Source of the DNA: Lutispora sp041687175
Lineage (GTDB): Bacteria > Bacillota > Clostridia > Lutisporales > Lutisporaceae
DNA length: 9,243 nucleotides
NCBI RefSeq assembly: GCF_041687175.1
Contig: NZ_JAWLCK010000106.1
Location: 1 to 9,243 of the forward strand
Reading direction: 5' to 3'
Part shown: piece by piece, positions 1 through 6,000 of the stretch
Numbering within the stretch: position 1 is the first letter of the stretch
Layout of the letters: each line of letters starts with the position of its first letter
Program-made: the position numbers and the translations under genes
Notes under the pieces: model-generated
Database searches by the model: none
What the model was told of the DNA's origin: nothing
The model's input: only the letters and a program-made list of their open reading frames with translations

Positions 1-80
1 CCATAGGACATGAAAACTTCTGCAGTTTTAGGATTGGTTCGCAGTATTTCACCTACTGTCATTTCTTTAGTAAATGTCAT
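1..80 (-). CDS. DUF1858 domain protein, N-terminal fragment (runs off left edge)
   Basis: Reading leftward from an ATG at 78-80 gives 26 codons and part of a 27th. They include the motifs MTVGEILRTNP and TAEVFMSYG. This matches the start of the DUF1858 (hybrid-cluster-associated disulfide) family, small proteins that typically open with a 'T-x-G-E-I-L-x-x-N-P-x-T-A-E-V-F' stretch followed by a Cys-x-x-Cys pair. The cysteines would lie beyond the window, so they are not seen. A strong AAGGAGGG ribosome binding site (87-94) sits six bases before the ATG and fixes the start. The gene begins 38 bases after the rsmI stop with no terminator in between, so it is probably co-transcribed with trmN6-rsmI. 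The role of the family is poorly known; a redox or disulfide function is inference from the name-giving domain. Confidence 0.75.
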   Translation of the reverse strand, partial: MTFTKEMTVGEILRTNPKTAEVFMSY

Positions 81-118
81 AATTATCCCTCCTTATGAAA
101 ATTATATTTGATATATGC

Positions 119-964
119 TTAAATTTCAATGCTAATATTATATACTTCCTTTTTACTAATACCTCTTTCCTTGGCTACCAAGGCTACAGCCTCTTTCTTA
201 GAAAGTCCCTTGTCCATGTACATTATTATATGATCCTTTATGCTGATATCCTTCCAATGCTTTTCTTCGTCTTCCTTAATAGCTTCTGGGCTTTTCCCCT
301 CCAGTATTAGTACGAATTCACCTCTTATGTTTCTGTTACTAAATTCTTCTATTGCACCTTCCAAATCGGTTCTAAGGGTTTCCTCGAATTTCTTTGTCAG
401 TTCTCTCGAGATGCTTATATTGACATTACCCATATATTCTTTCAAGTCCTTGAGAGTAGTCATAAGTCGATGAGGTGCCTCATATAATATGATGGTTCTA
501 TTCTCTTTTCTTAACCTTTCAAGCCTTTCTTTCCTTTCTTTCCCCTTGGTTGGTAAAAATCCTTCAAATACGAAGCGAGATGTTGGAAGGCCAGATATAG
601 ACAGGGCTGTTAAAGAAGCAGAAGGTCCAGGGATAGGAATAACCTCAATCCCTTTTTCCACACAGAGCCTGACCAAATCTTCACCCGGGTCAGACACACA
701 AGGCATCCCTGCGTCGGATACCAAAGCCACATTTTTCCCTTGGAAAATCAATCCTATGATTTCATCGCCCTTGGTCTTTTTGTTATGTTCATGATAGCTT
801 ATCATAGGTTTTTTAATATCATAATGATTCAATAGCTTTGCTGTCTGTCGGGTATCCTCTGCAGCTATAATATCAACTTCTTTAAGTATCCTTATACCCC
901 TTAGTGTTATATCCTCCAGATTGCCTATGGGAGTTCCAACTATATAAAGACAGGAAGCCATCAT
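119..964 (-). CDS. rsmI: 16S rRNA (cytidine(1402)-2'-O)-methyltransferase RsmI
   Basis: RsmI uses S-adenosylmethionine to 2'-O-methylate C1402 in the decoding centre of 16S rRNA, acting on the small subunit in the cytoplasm. The 281-residue length is normal for the family. Visible tetrapyrrole-methylase-fold motifs are GTPIGNLEDITLR (about 10-22), AAEDTRQTAKLL (34-45), VSDAGMPCVSDPG (82-94), the SAM-site loop IPGPSASLTAL (111-121) and YEAPHR (160-165). The C-terminal small helical domain with SKKEA and KERGISKKEVY is also typical. The first two codons are both ATG. The first one (962-964) overlaps the trmN6 stop as ATGA and has GGGAGG (971-976) six bases before it, so translation is probably coupled to trmN6. 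This is the counterpart of B. subtilis yabC, in its usual place downstream of yabB. Confidence 0.96.
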   Translation of the reverse strand: MMASCLYIVGTPIGNLEDITLRGIRILKEVDIIAAEDTRQTAKLLNHYDIKKPMISYHEHNKKTKGDEIIGLIFQGKNVALVSDAGMPCVSDPGEDLVRLCVEKGIEVIPIPGPSASLTALSISGLPTSRFVFEGFLPTKGKERKERLERLRKENRTIILYEAPHRLMTTLKDLKEYMGNVNISISRELTKKFEETLRTDLEGAIEEFSNRNIRGEFVLILEGKSPEAIKEDEEKHWKDISIKDHIIMYMDKGLSKKEAVALVAKERGISKKEVYNISIEI

Positions 965-1701
965 TTCATCCTCCCGTAAATATTATGTATTTCTTGGGTA
1001 TAGTCTCCGTTTTCATCATATATATAAAGAGGCTCCATGAACTTAAGTTCAGGTCTGCCGCCTTTCATTCCTTCAATTAACAGAAGGTGAGGTTTCTTGT
1101 TTATGCTTGAATGAACAAATCGTATTCTCTTAGGTTCAATCTTTCGCATCCTCATATTAAATATGATATCTACAAGCCTATCTGCTCTATGTACCATAAA
1201 GAGCTTCCCACCAGGCATTAGTACCTCATAGGACGAGTCCAGAACATCCTCCAAGCTGCAGCCTACTTCGAATCTTGAGATGGCCTGCTTTTCTGAAGGG
1301 TTGATTATACCACAGCCCAACTTCATATATGGAGGATTGGTTACAACTGCATTAAATACTCCCTTGCCCAATTTTTTAGGAGCATCCTTTAAATCCATAG
1401 GCAATACGGTTATATAATCCTCAAGTTTATTATATATTATACTTCGATGTGCCATTTCAGCCATGTCCTCTTGAATCTCTATGGCAGTAATTTTTTTTGG
1501 ATTTTTCTTGGCATGAAGCAAAATAGATATTATTCCTGTACCGGTGCCCATTTCCAGAACATTATCGGTCTTCTTCAAGGCTGCAAAATCAGAAAGGAGA
1601 ACCGCATCTACACCAAATCGGAATCCTTCTTTTTTTTGTATTATATAATATCCATTTTGTAAATCATCTAAAGTTTCATTTAGTTTTAAAAGATCTTCCA
1701 A
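961..1701 (-). CDS. trmN6: tRNA1(Val) adenine-37 N6-methyltransferase (TrmN6/YabB family)
   Basis: This is a Rossmann-fold SAM-dependent methyltransferase of 246 residues, the usual length. Motif I is VLEMGTGTGIIS (about 48-59), followed by the acidic AIEIQ (73-77). The N6-adenine catalytic motif NPPY lies at 122-125, inside VVTNPPYMKLGCG. The upstream FRFGVDAVLLSDF segment is a hallmark of the TrmN6/YabB group, which methylates the adenine next to the anticodon of tRNA1(Val). The target in this organism is inferred from the family. The start is a TTG (1699-1701), supported by GGAGGT six bases upstream; the ATG at 1713-1715 is out of frame. It lies downstream of the ferredoxin terminator, so expression needs readthrough or a promoter I could not identify clearly. 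It overlaps rsmI by four bases. Confidence 0.9.
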   Translation of the reverse strand: MEDLLKLNETLDDLQNGYYIIQKKEGFRFGVDAVLLSDFAALKKTDNVLEMGTGTGIISILLHAKKNPKKITAIEIQEDMAEMAHRSIIYNKLEDYITVLPMDLKDAPKKLGKGVFNAVVTNPPYMKLGCGIINPSEKQAISRFEVGCSLEDVLDSSYEVLMPGGKLFMVHRADRLVDIIFNMRMRKIEPKRIRFVHSSINKKPHLLLIEGMKGGRPELKFMEPLYIYDENGDYTQEIHNIYGRMK

Positions 1702-1707
1702 GGCGCT

Positions 1708-1713
1708 ACCTCC
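1708..1713 (-). promoter_or_regulatory. Ribosome binding site fixing the TTG start of trmN6
   Basis: On the minus strand GGAGGT lies six bases before TTG at 1701. The only nearby ATG overlaps the ribosome binding site itself and is in another frame, so the non-ATG start is well supported. Confidence 0.85.
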
Positions 1714-1727
1714 ATGATATAAAGTCT

Positions 1728-1741
1728 CTGGTCGCTGGTCT
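1728..1741. repeat. Short GC-rich tandem repeat (7 bp x 2) between terminator and trmN6
   Basis: CTGGTCG (1728-1734) is followed directly by CTGGTCT (1735-1741), six of seven bases identical. It lies in the otherwise AT-rich trmN6 leader, between the ferredoxin terminator and the trmN6 ribosome binding site. Function is unknown; a chance duplication is possible. Confidence 0.5.
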
Positions 1742-1749
1742 TATGTTAT

Positions 1750-1781
1750 AAAAAAAAGACCCTCAGGTCTTTTTTTTATTA
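1750..1781 (-). terminator. Rho-independent terminator after the ferredoxin gene
   Basis: AAAAAAAGACC (1751-1761), loop CTCA (1762-1765) and GGTCTTTTTTT (1766-1776) form a hairpin whose arms include the A and T tracts. The short GC part is GACC/GGTC. It begins about five bases after the ferredoxin stop codon. The symmetry means it could act on either strand, but only minus-strand genes flank it. It may also act as a partial attenuator for trmN6-rsmI. Confidence 0.85.
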
Positions 1782-1785
1782 TAGA

Positions 1786-1956
1786 TTAGTCCTGTACAGG
1801 AGCATCAACGGGGCAAACATTTGCACAAGCTCCGCATTCAATACATTCCTCAGGATTTATAACATATTTGTCATCACCTGCGCTTATGCAGCTAACAGGG
1901 CATTCTGCCTCACAAGCTCCACAGCTAATGCAAGCATCTGTTATTTTATATGCCAT
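1786..1956 (-). CDS. Clostridial-type 2[4Fe-4S] ferredoxin, 56 residues
   Basis: This is a small, acidic, soluble electron carrier that holds two [4Fe-4S] clusters and serves low-potential enzymes of anaerobes. Two full cluster motifs are visible: C9-I-S-C12-G-A-C15-E-A-E-C19-P and C39-I-E-C42-G-A-C45-A-N-V-C49-P. An additional Cys at 23 follows the first motif. At 56 residues it matches classical clostridial ferredoxins with no extra domain. The open frame extends 11 codons further upstream, but the ATG at 1954-1956 gives the canonical MAYKI start and has AAGGAGGT (1965-1972) eight bases before it. The gene has its own likely promoter and terminator, so it is a separate unit placed between ricT and trmN6. 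That place does not hold a ferredoxin in B. subtilis. Confidence 0.95.
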   Translation of the reverse strand: MAYKITDACISCGACEAECPVSCISAGDDKYVINPEECIECGACANVCPVDAPVQD

Positions 1957-1964
1957 CACTGGAC

Positions 1965-1972
1965 ACCTCCTT
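1965..1972 (-). promoter_or_regulatory. Ribosome binding site deciding the ferredoxin start
   Basis: AAGGAGGT on the minus strand lies eight bases before the ATG at 1956. It overlaps the possible 11-codon N-terminal extension, which makes that extension unlikely to be translated. Confidence 0.9.
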
Positions 1973-1987
1973 AAAATCTCTTTATCC

Positions 1988-2016
1988 ATTTTACCACTAA
2001 AATTTGTTATTGAAAA
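1988..2016 (-). promoter_or_regulatory. Candidate sigma-A promoter of the ferredoxin gene
   Basis: On the minus strand TTTTCA (2011-2016, four of six to consensus) and TAAAAT (1988-1993, five of six) are separated by 17 bases. Transcription would start near 1981, about 25 bases before the ferredoxin ATG. It sits in the 95-base gap after ricT, in which I see no convincing terminator, so the upstream genes may also read through into ferredoxin. Confidence 0.45.
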
Positions 2017-2051
2017 CCCTTCAAATAGATAAAATTGTTATAAAAATATCA

Positions 2052-2933
2052 TTATTCTTCCAGGCTCTCTAATTCTTCCAAATCCTCTACTTCAATCTCT
2101 GGTTCTATGTCTTTACCTGGTACTATCTCCTTAACATCATACATGGAAAATTCTTTTATGGTTTTTATATTATTATCCGGAGAGTCCATCTTTACCTTTA
2201 CGCTTTCATACAAAACGCTGGATTCTATAACCTCCCCAGTGCCTTCACCAGTATCAACCAGAGCTCCCACTTTAGGAAGATACTTTCTTACTTCTTCATA
2301 TGCTTCTTGCTCATACTTCAAGCAGCACATCAGCCTTCCACATATCCCTGATATTTTAGTAGGATTCAGGGATAGATTTTGCTCCTTTGCCATCTTTATG
2401 GATACAGGCTCAAATTCTCCTAAAAAAGTAGCACAACAAAGAGTCCTTCCACATGGACCCAACCCTGAAAGCATCTTGGCTTCATCTCTTACTCCTATCT
2501 GCCTTAGTTCTATCCTGGTTTTAAATACTGCTGCTAAATCTTTTACAAGCTCTCTGAAATCCACTCTGCCATCTGCTGTGAAATAAAATATTATCTTATT
2601 ATTATCAAAAGTATACTCAACATCAATTAACTTCATACCCAGGTCATGATTTTTTATCTTTTCAAGGCATATTTTAAAGGCTTCATCTTCTTTTTGCTTA
2701 TTCTCTTCGTATTTGAGACAATCTTCTGGCGTAGCAATTCTTAACACTTTTTTAAGCGGGGCTACTATATCTTCCTCTCCAACTTCTCTTATTCCAACCA
2801 CAGCATTTCCAAATTCTACACCTCGTATAGTCTCTACAATTACATTATCGCCCTTTTTTATGTCCAGTCCGTCAGGGTCAAAATAGTATATCTTCCCTGC
2901 CTTCTTAAACCGTACTCCTACTACCTTTATCAT
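2052..2933 (-). CDS. ricT: PSP1-domain protein RicT (YaaT)
   Basis: In B. subtilis RicT forms the RicA-RicF-RicT complex with two [4Fe-4S] clusters. That complex affects RNase Y-dependent mRNA maturation, competence, biofilm formation and sporulation phosphorelay output. The 293-residue protein begins MIKVVGVRFKKAGKIYYF and carries the PSP1 C-terminal domain across roughly 60-145. The diagnostic cysteine cluster is CGRTLCC (C161, C166, C167) and ICGRLMCC (C198, C203, C204), the likely Fe-S ligands. The tail is very acidic (about 275-293). The start ATG (2931-2933) has GGAGGT five bases upstream and lies inside the 3' end of holB, with a 29-base overlap, so the two are translationally linked. 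Neither ricA nor ricF lies in this window. The Fe-S role here is inferred from the family. Confidence 0.93.
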   Translation of the reverse strand: MIKVVGVRFKKAGKIYYFDPDGLDIKKGDNVIVETIRGVEFGNAVVGIREVGEEDIVAPLKKVLRIATPEDCLKYEENKQKEDEAFKICLEKIKNHDLGMKLIDVEYTFDNNKIIFYFTADGRVDFRELVKDLAAVFKTRIELRQIGVRDEAKMLSGLGPCGRTLCCATFLGEFEPVSIKMAKEQNLSLNPTKISGICGRLMCCLKYEQEAYEEVRKYLPKVGALVDTGEGTGEVIESSVLYESVKVKMDSPDNNIKTIKEFSMYDVKEIVPGKDIEPEIEVEDLEELESLEE

Positions 2934-3927
2934 TATTAACCTCCAATATTCTTAAAAGCAAACTGTCTATAGAATTTTTATAACTTACGTTAAAATCCAT
3001 AGAAATCATAATCTGCTTTATAGAGTCTATTATTTGAAACAAGTCTTCTTCCTTAAAGTTATGAACATAATTCTCCTTTATATAAGTATCAATAGCCTTA
3101 TTAATTATATATTCATTATCATTCATATCTTTTAGAACAAGTATATCCCTGAAAAAGCTAAGAAGAAAACCTAACAGTTTTTCTCCATCATCTTTGCTGT
3201 GCAACAAACTTTCGCTGCAATCCAATACCTTTACCCTGCTTTCTTTTAAAAGCTCAAGCAAAAGTTCCTCATATGCTTTGCCTTTAGGTTCAAGTTCTCT
3301 ATTCTTAAGTATTTCTATTGCTCTTCCTATTATACCATTGGAGTTTTCTATTGCAATCTCAATTTCTTCAGGTTGTGTAAACCCTAATCCAGCCAAAACA
3401 GTTTTCATATTCTCCCGGTTCAATCTTTGAAAACTATATACCTGACACCTGGATATTATAGTGGGAAGTAAGGTATTATAGTTTTCCGTAAGCAATATGA
3501 ATACATTATTCCCCTCAGGTTCCTCCAGGGTTTTCAAAAATGCATCCTGTGAATCGGAAGTTAAACTATCCGCTTTTTCAACGATAATTACTCTGTGAGG
3601 ATTCTCATAAGGTTTCCTGGAAATATCTGATATCAGCTTTCTGATTTGATCAATCTTGATTGAGTTTCCAGTGGGCTTAATATATATTATATCCGGATTT
3701 GCCCTGGCTATTGTTTTTTTGCATGAAGAACAAAGGTTGCAGGGTTTATTATTTGCATCCCTGCAATTAATAGCTCTGGCAAAGATATCCGCAACCGTTT
3801 TCTTGCCTGATCCTGCAGGGCCATTGAATATGTAAGCATTAGCAACCATGTCATCTTTTATTGAATTTTGAAGGCTTTGGATTAAAACCTCCTGACCTAT
3901 TATATCTTTAAAGTCCATATCTATCAC
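2905..3927 (-). CDS. holB: DNA polymerase III delta-prime subunit HolB
   Basis: HolB is a clamp-loader subunit that, with DnaX and HolA, places the beta clamp on DNA at the replication fork. The 340-residue AAA+ protein begins with DFKDIIGQEVLIQSLQ. It has an intact P-loop GPAGSGKKT (36-44), a zinc-type set of cysteines (C55, C63, C66, C69), a Walker-B-like VIIVEKAD (113-120), LKTLEEP (131-137) and the sensor-1 motif SRC (159-161). The absence of a DnaX-style C-terminal extension, and its position between darA and ricT, favour HolB over DnaX. The start is a GTG (3925-3927) with GGAG six bases upstream; the ATG three codons later is too far from that site. The ribosome binding site overlaps the darA stop, and the gene's 3' end overlaps ricT. 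Confidence 0.93.
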   Translation of the reverse strand: MIDMDFKDIIGQEVLIQSLQNSIKDDMVANAYIFNGPAGSGKKTVADIFARAINCRDANNKPCNLCSSCKKTIARANPDIIYIKPTGNSIKIDQIRKLISDISRKPYENPHRVIIVEKADSLTSDSQDAFLKTLEEPEGNNVFILLTENYNTLLPTIISRCQVYSFQRLNRENMKTVLAGLGFTQPEEIEIAIENSNGIIGRAIEILKNRELEPKGKAYEELLLELLKESRVKVLDCSESLLHSKDDGEKLLGFLLSFFRDILVLKDMNDNEYIINKAIDTYIKENYVHNFKEEDLFQIIDSIKQIMISMDFNVSYKNSIDSLLLRILEVNNDKGSRSTV

Positions 3928-3936
3928 TAAGCTCTC

Positions 3937-4272
3937 CTATACTTTTTCAAAATGATCAATGTCCAGCACGAAGATGGTTGCTCCTCCTACCATAACATCA
4001 ATGGGATAGGGTATAAAAACACTGGCGGATCCTGTTGGAGGTATGGGTGTGGTGAAGGTTTGTTTTCTACTTTGGCAAACTTCTTTTATTATGCTAATTA
4101 CATCTTCTACCTTATCAGCAGTAACTCCCACCATCAATGTAGTATTGCCTTCTTTCAGGAATCCTCCTGTAGAAGCTAATTTGGTTGCACTATATTTATT
4201 TTTAACCAATCTTTCAATCAATTCTCCCGAATCATCATCTTGAACAACTGCCAATACCAATTTCATTTTCAT
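3937..4272 (-). CDS. darA: Cyclic-di-AMP receptor DarA/PstA (YaaQ), PII-like
   Basis: This 111-residue cytosolic protein belongs to the PII-like YaaQ family. Members form trimers and bind cyclic-di-AMP at subunit interfaces, although downstream partners are poorly known. The characteristic motif KLASTGGFLKEGNTTLMVG (about 31-49) contains the conserved T-G-G-F-L and G-N-T-T residues that line the nucleotide pocket. The expected C-terminal GGATIFVLDIDHFEK is also present. AAAGGAGGT lies seven bases before the ATG at 4270-4272; a second in-frame ATG two codons later would also give a normal family start. It is 15 bases downstream of the decarboxylase and 9 bases upstream of holB. The B. subtilis counterpart lies directly after tmk and before yaaR-holB; both tmk and yaaR are absent here. 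Confidence 0.95.
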   Translation of the reverse strand: MKMKLVLAVVQDDDSGELIERLVKNKYSATKLASTGGFLKEGNTTLMVGVTADKVEDVISIIKEVCQSRKQTFTTPIPPTGSASVFIPYPIDVMVGGATIFVLDIDHFEKV

Positions 4273-4287
4273 ACATAGGACCTCCTT

Positions 4288-5739
4288 TTATTTTATAACT
4301 TTAATCTTCTCCATTCTATAATCAGAAATGCCGCTTACCTTTATACCTAAATTGATACACTGTCTCAGGTAATCAATGATATCCTTCTCAATATATTCTC
4401 CTGGCATTAAAACCGGTATGCCTGGTGGATATGGCACTGCCATTTCAGCAGATATGCGTCCTGGGCTTTTTTCTATGTCTATATATTCTGCCTGGCTGTA
4501 TACAGCTTCATAAGGGGATATTGGACAAACAGGTGCTGAATTAGGAAATTCTGCTCTATAAAGAGTTCTTTCTTCATTATTGCTCCATTGTTCCATATCC
4601 AATACTGCCTTAAGAAGGCTCATATATGATTTTTCATCATCTGCCACGGAGGTTATGGCCACAATATTATGAGCATCGCTCATCTCCATCTGAATATTAT
4701 ACTTGGATCTTAATATTTCTTCCCCTTTAACTCCACTGATTCCTCCCCTCCTTAAGCAAATTGTTATTCTTGTAGGATCTATATCATGTATACCATAGTT
4801 GCCTATCTTGTCCCTTCCTAAACAGTAAAAAGATGATTTATCATTTATTTCATTTCTTACCTTATTGCTGTATTTTATGCATTCTTCAAGAAGCATATGT
4901 CCACGTTTTTCCATAATATATCTGGCCACATCTAGAGAGGCCAACATCACATGAGAAGGACTTGTGGTCTGAACCAACTGTAAGAAAAATTTCAGCTTGT
5001 CTATATCAACTTTTCCCTCTTTCACATGAAGCATGGAGCTGCCTGTCATAGATGGCAAAGTCTTATGGGTGCTTTGGGCTGCCATGTCTGCTCCCGCCTC
5101 CATAGCTGATGGTGGAAGCTGAGCATGAAATGAGAGATGAGAACCATGGGCTTCATCAACCAAAAGCAATTTCCCTCTCTCATGAACAACTCTGGCAATG
5201 TCTTCTATATCAGAGCATACACCATGGTATGTGGGGTTTGTAATAAGCACTGCCCTGGCATCAGGATGATGCTCCAATGCATTTTCAACTGTGGAAGCTT
5301 TGATACCCATAGGTATTTCCATATAAGGATCTATTTCCGGCATCATATATACTGGCTGCAGCTTTCCCAATATTGTTCCACTCACTGCAGATCTATGGGC
5401 ATTCCTGGGTATAAGTATCTTGTCTCCGGGATTTGTAGCTGCTAATATCATAGCATATATGCCAGATGTGGTGCCGTTAATAAGAAAAAATGTATGATCA
5501 GCTCCAAAAGCCCTGGCTGCTAGATTCTGTGCTTCCATAATGGCACCTTCAGGACTGTGTAAATTGTCCACACCAGGCACTTCAGTGGTATCCATCTCTA
5601 TTATGTCGTCTAAAAGGTGCTCCAAACCTAATCTATGAAAAATCATGCCTCTTTTATGTCCTGGCATATGAAAGGGTAATATATTAGAATCTGCATATTG
5701 TTTTAATGATTTTAGTATAGGCATATCATTGTATAGCAT
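4288..5739 (-). CDS. PLP-dependent Orn/Lys/Arg decarboxylase (SpeA/YaaO type)
   Basis: This is a fold-type I pyridoxal-phosphate enzyme of the Orn/Lys/Arg decarboxylase major-domain family, in the short Gram-positive form (483 residues). Members decarboxylate arginine, lysine or ornithine to agmatine, cadaverine or putrescine; the substrate cannot be read from the sequence. Numbered from the chosen start, the motifs are FHMPGHKRG (23-31), NGTTSGIYA (88-96), NPTYHGVCSDI (168-178), the PLP-nitrogen Asp in LLVDEAHGSH (191-200), and the Schiff-base lysine in STHKTLPSMTG (K226). The C-terminal domain contains GRISAEMAVPYPPGIPVLMPGE. An ATG five codons upstream (5752-5754) is possible. However, AGGAG (5747-5751) lies seven bases before the ATG at 5737-5739, which makes the shorter form more likely. 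It is the first gene of the run leading into darA, holB and ricT, and matches the yaaO position in B. subtilis. Confidence 0.93.
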   Translation of the reverse strand: MLYNDMPILKSLKQYADSNILPFHMPGHKRGMIFHRLGLEHLLDDIIEMDTTEVPGVDNLHSPEGAIMEAQNLAARAFGADHTFFLINGTTSGIYAMILAATNPGDKILIPRNAHRSAVSGTILGKLQPVYMMPEIDPYMEIPMGIKASTVENALEHHPDARAVLITNPTYHGVCSDIEDIARVVHERGKLLLVDEAHGSHLSFHAQLPPSAMEAGADMAAQSTHKTLPSMTGSSMLHVKEGKVDIDKLKFFLQLVQTTSPSHVMLASLDVARYIMEKRGHMLLEECIKYSNKVRNEINDKSSFYCLGRDKIGNYGIHDIDPTRITICLRRGGISGVKGEEILRSKYNIQMEMSDAHNIVAITSVADDEKSYMSLLKAVLDMEQWSNNEERTLYRAEFPNSAPVCPISPYEAVYSQAEYIDIEKSPGRISAEMAVPYPPGIPVLMPGEYIEKDIIDYLRQCINLGIKVSGISDYRMEKIKVIK

Positions 5740-5746
5740 CTTTTTT

Positions 5747-5751
5747 CTCCT
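5747..5751 (-). promoter_or_regulatory. Ribosome binding site deciding the decarboxylase start
   Basis: AGGAG lies seven bases before the ATG at 5739 on the minus strand, and would fall inside the coding sequence if the upstream ATG at 5754 were used. Confidence 0.75.
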
Positions 5752-5769
5752 CATAAATACTCTTTTATT

Positions 5770-5860
5770 GACTCGGGACCCGTGACTCGGAACCCGTTTT
5801 AAGCTCGTGTCACGTGCCAGGACCCTATAGGAATACTAAGGGCAACGCAGCACGAGTCAC
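5770..5860. repeat. GC-rich intergenic repeat patch with tandem and inverted repeats
   Basis: The patch stands out in an AT-rich gap. GACTCGGGACCCGT (5770-5783) is followed at once by GACTCGGAACCCGT (5784-5797), a 14-base tandem repeat with one mismatch. The first copy contains the dyad CGGG-A-CCCG (5774-5782). GTGACTCG (5782-5789) is the exact reverse complement of CGAGTCAC (5853-5860), and CTCGTG (5804-5809) of CACGAG (5851-5856). CGTG-T-CACG (5806-5814) and CCTATAGG (5824-5831) are further small dyads. No open reading frame is apparent. It could be a dispersed intergenic repeat or a structured leader of the decarboxylase transcript; I cannot identify a named family. Confidence 0.7.
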
Positions 5861-5875
5861 TTTATTCTTAGCTCT

Positions 5876-5904
5876 ATTATACCTTTATCTTTATCTGCAA
5901 TAAA
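5876..5904 (-). promoter_or_regulatory. Candidate promoter for the decarboxylase-darA-holB-ricT run
   Basis: On the minus strand a perfect TATAAT (5876-5881) is preceded by TTTATT (5899-5904, three of six to consensus) at 17 bases. Transcription from near 5869 would give a leader of about 130 bases that includes the whole GC-rich repeat patch. The -35 match is weak, so this is a candidate only. Confidence 0.4.
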
Positions 5905-5922
5905 GGATTTGATAGATATAAA

Positions 5923-5951
5923 TTGAATATTTATTATTTTTCGCATATAAT
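5923..5951 (+). promoter_or_regulatory. Sigma-A promoter of the AI-2E family gene
   Basis: TTGAAT (5923-5928) and TATAAT (5946-5951) are separated by exactly 17 bases, a near-consensus vegetative promoter about 50 bases before the start codon. A second weaker pair follows 29 bases later: TTGAAT (5952-5957) and a TATAA-type box near 5975-5981. Confidence 0.7.
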
Positions 5952-5986
5952 TTGAATAAGAATAAAAGATGTGGCTATAAAGAAAA

Positions 5987-5993
5987 AGAGGTG
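5987..5993 (+). promoter_or_regulatory. Ribosome binding site for the TTG-started AI-2E family gene
   Basis: AGAGGTG lies seven bases before TTG at 6001. No ATG with comparable spacing is present in frame. Confidence 0.75.
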
Positions 5994-6000
5994 AATATAT

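Noticed and set aside
1750..1781. Hairpin before trmN6 considered as a riboswitch or T-box element
   Set aside because: The stem is short and simple, starts right after the ferredoxin stop codon, and shows no conserved aptamer or T-box sequence, so a plain terminator explains it.
1957..1989. An 11-codon N-terminal extension of the ferredoxin
   Set aside because: The ribosome binding site for the normal MAYKI start lies inside the extension, and clostridial ferredoxins of this class start at that methionine.
2107..2586. A 159-codon open frame on the plus strand opposite ricT
   Set aside because: It is antisense to the recognised RicT coding frame and has no motif of its own.
2905..3927. HolB considered as a DnaX (gamma/tau) subunit because it has an intact P-loop and zinc-type cysteines
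   Set aside because: The length is 340 residues without the long DnaX C-terminal region, and it sits in the conserved darA-holB-ricT order.
5770..5860. Tandem 14-base repeats considered as a CRISPR array
   Set aside because: Only two copies are directly adjacent with no spacers, and no cas gene is present.
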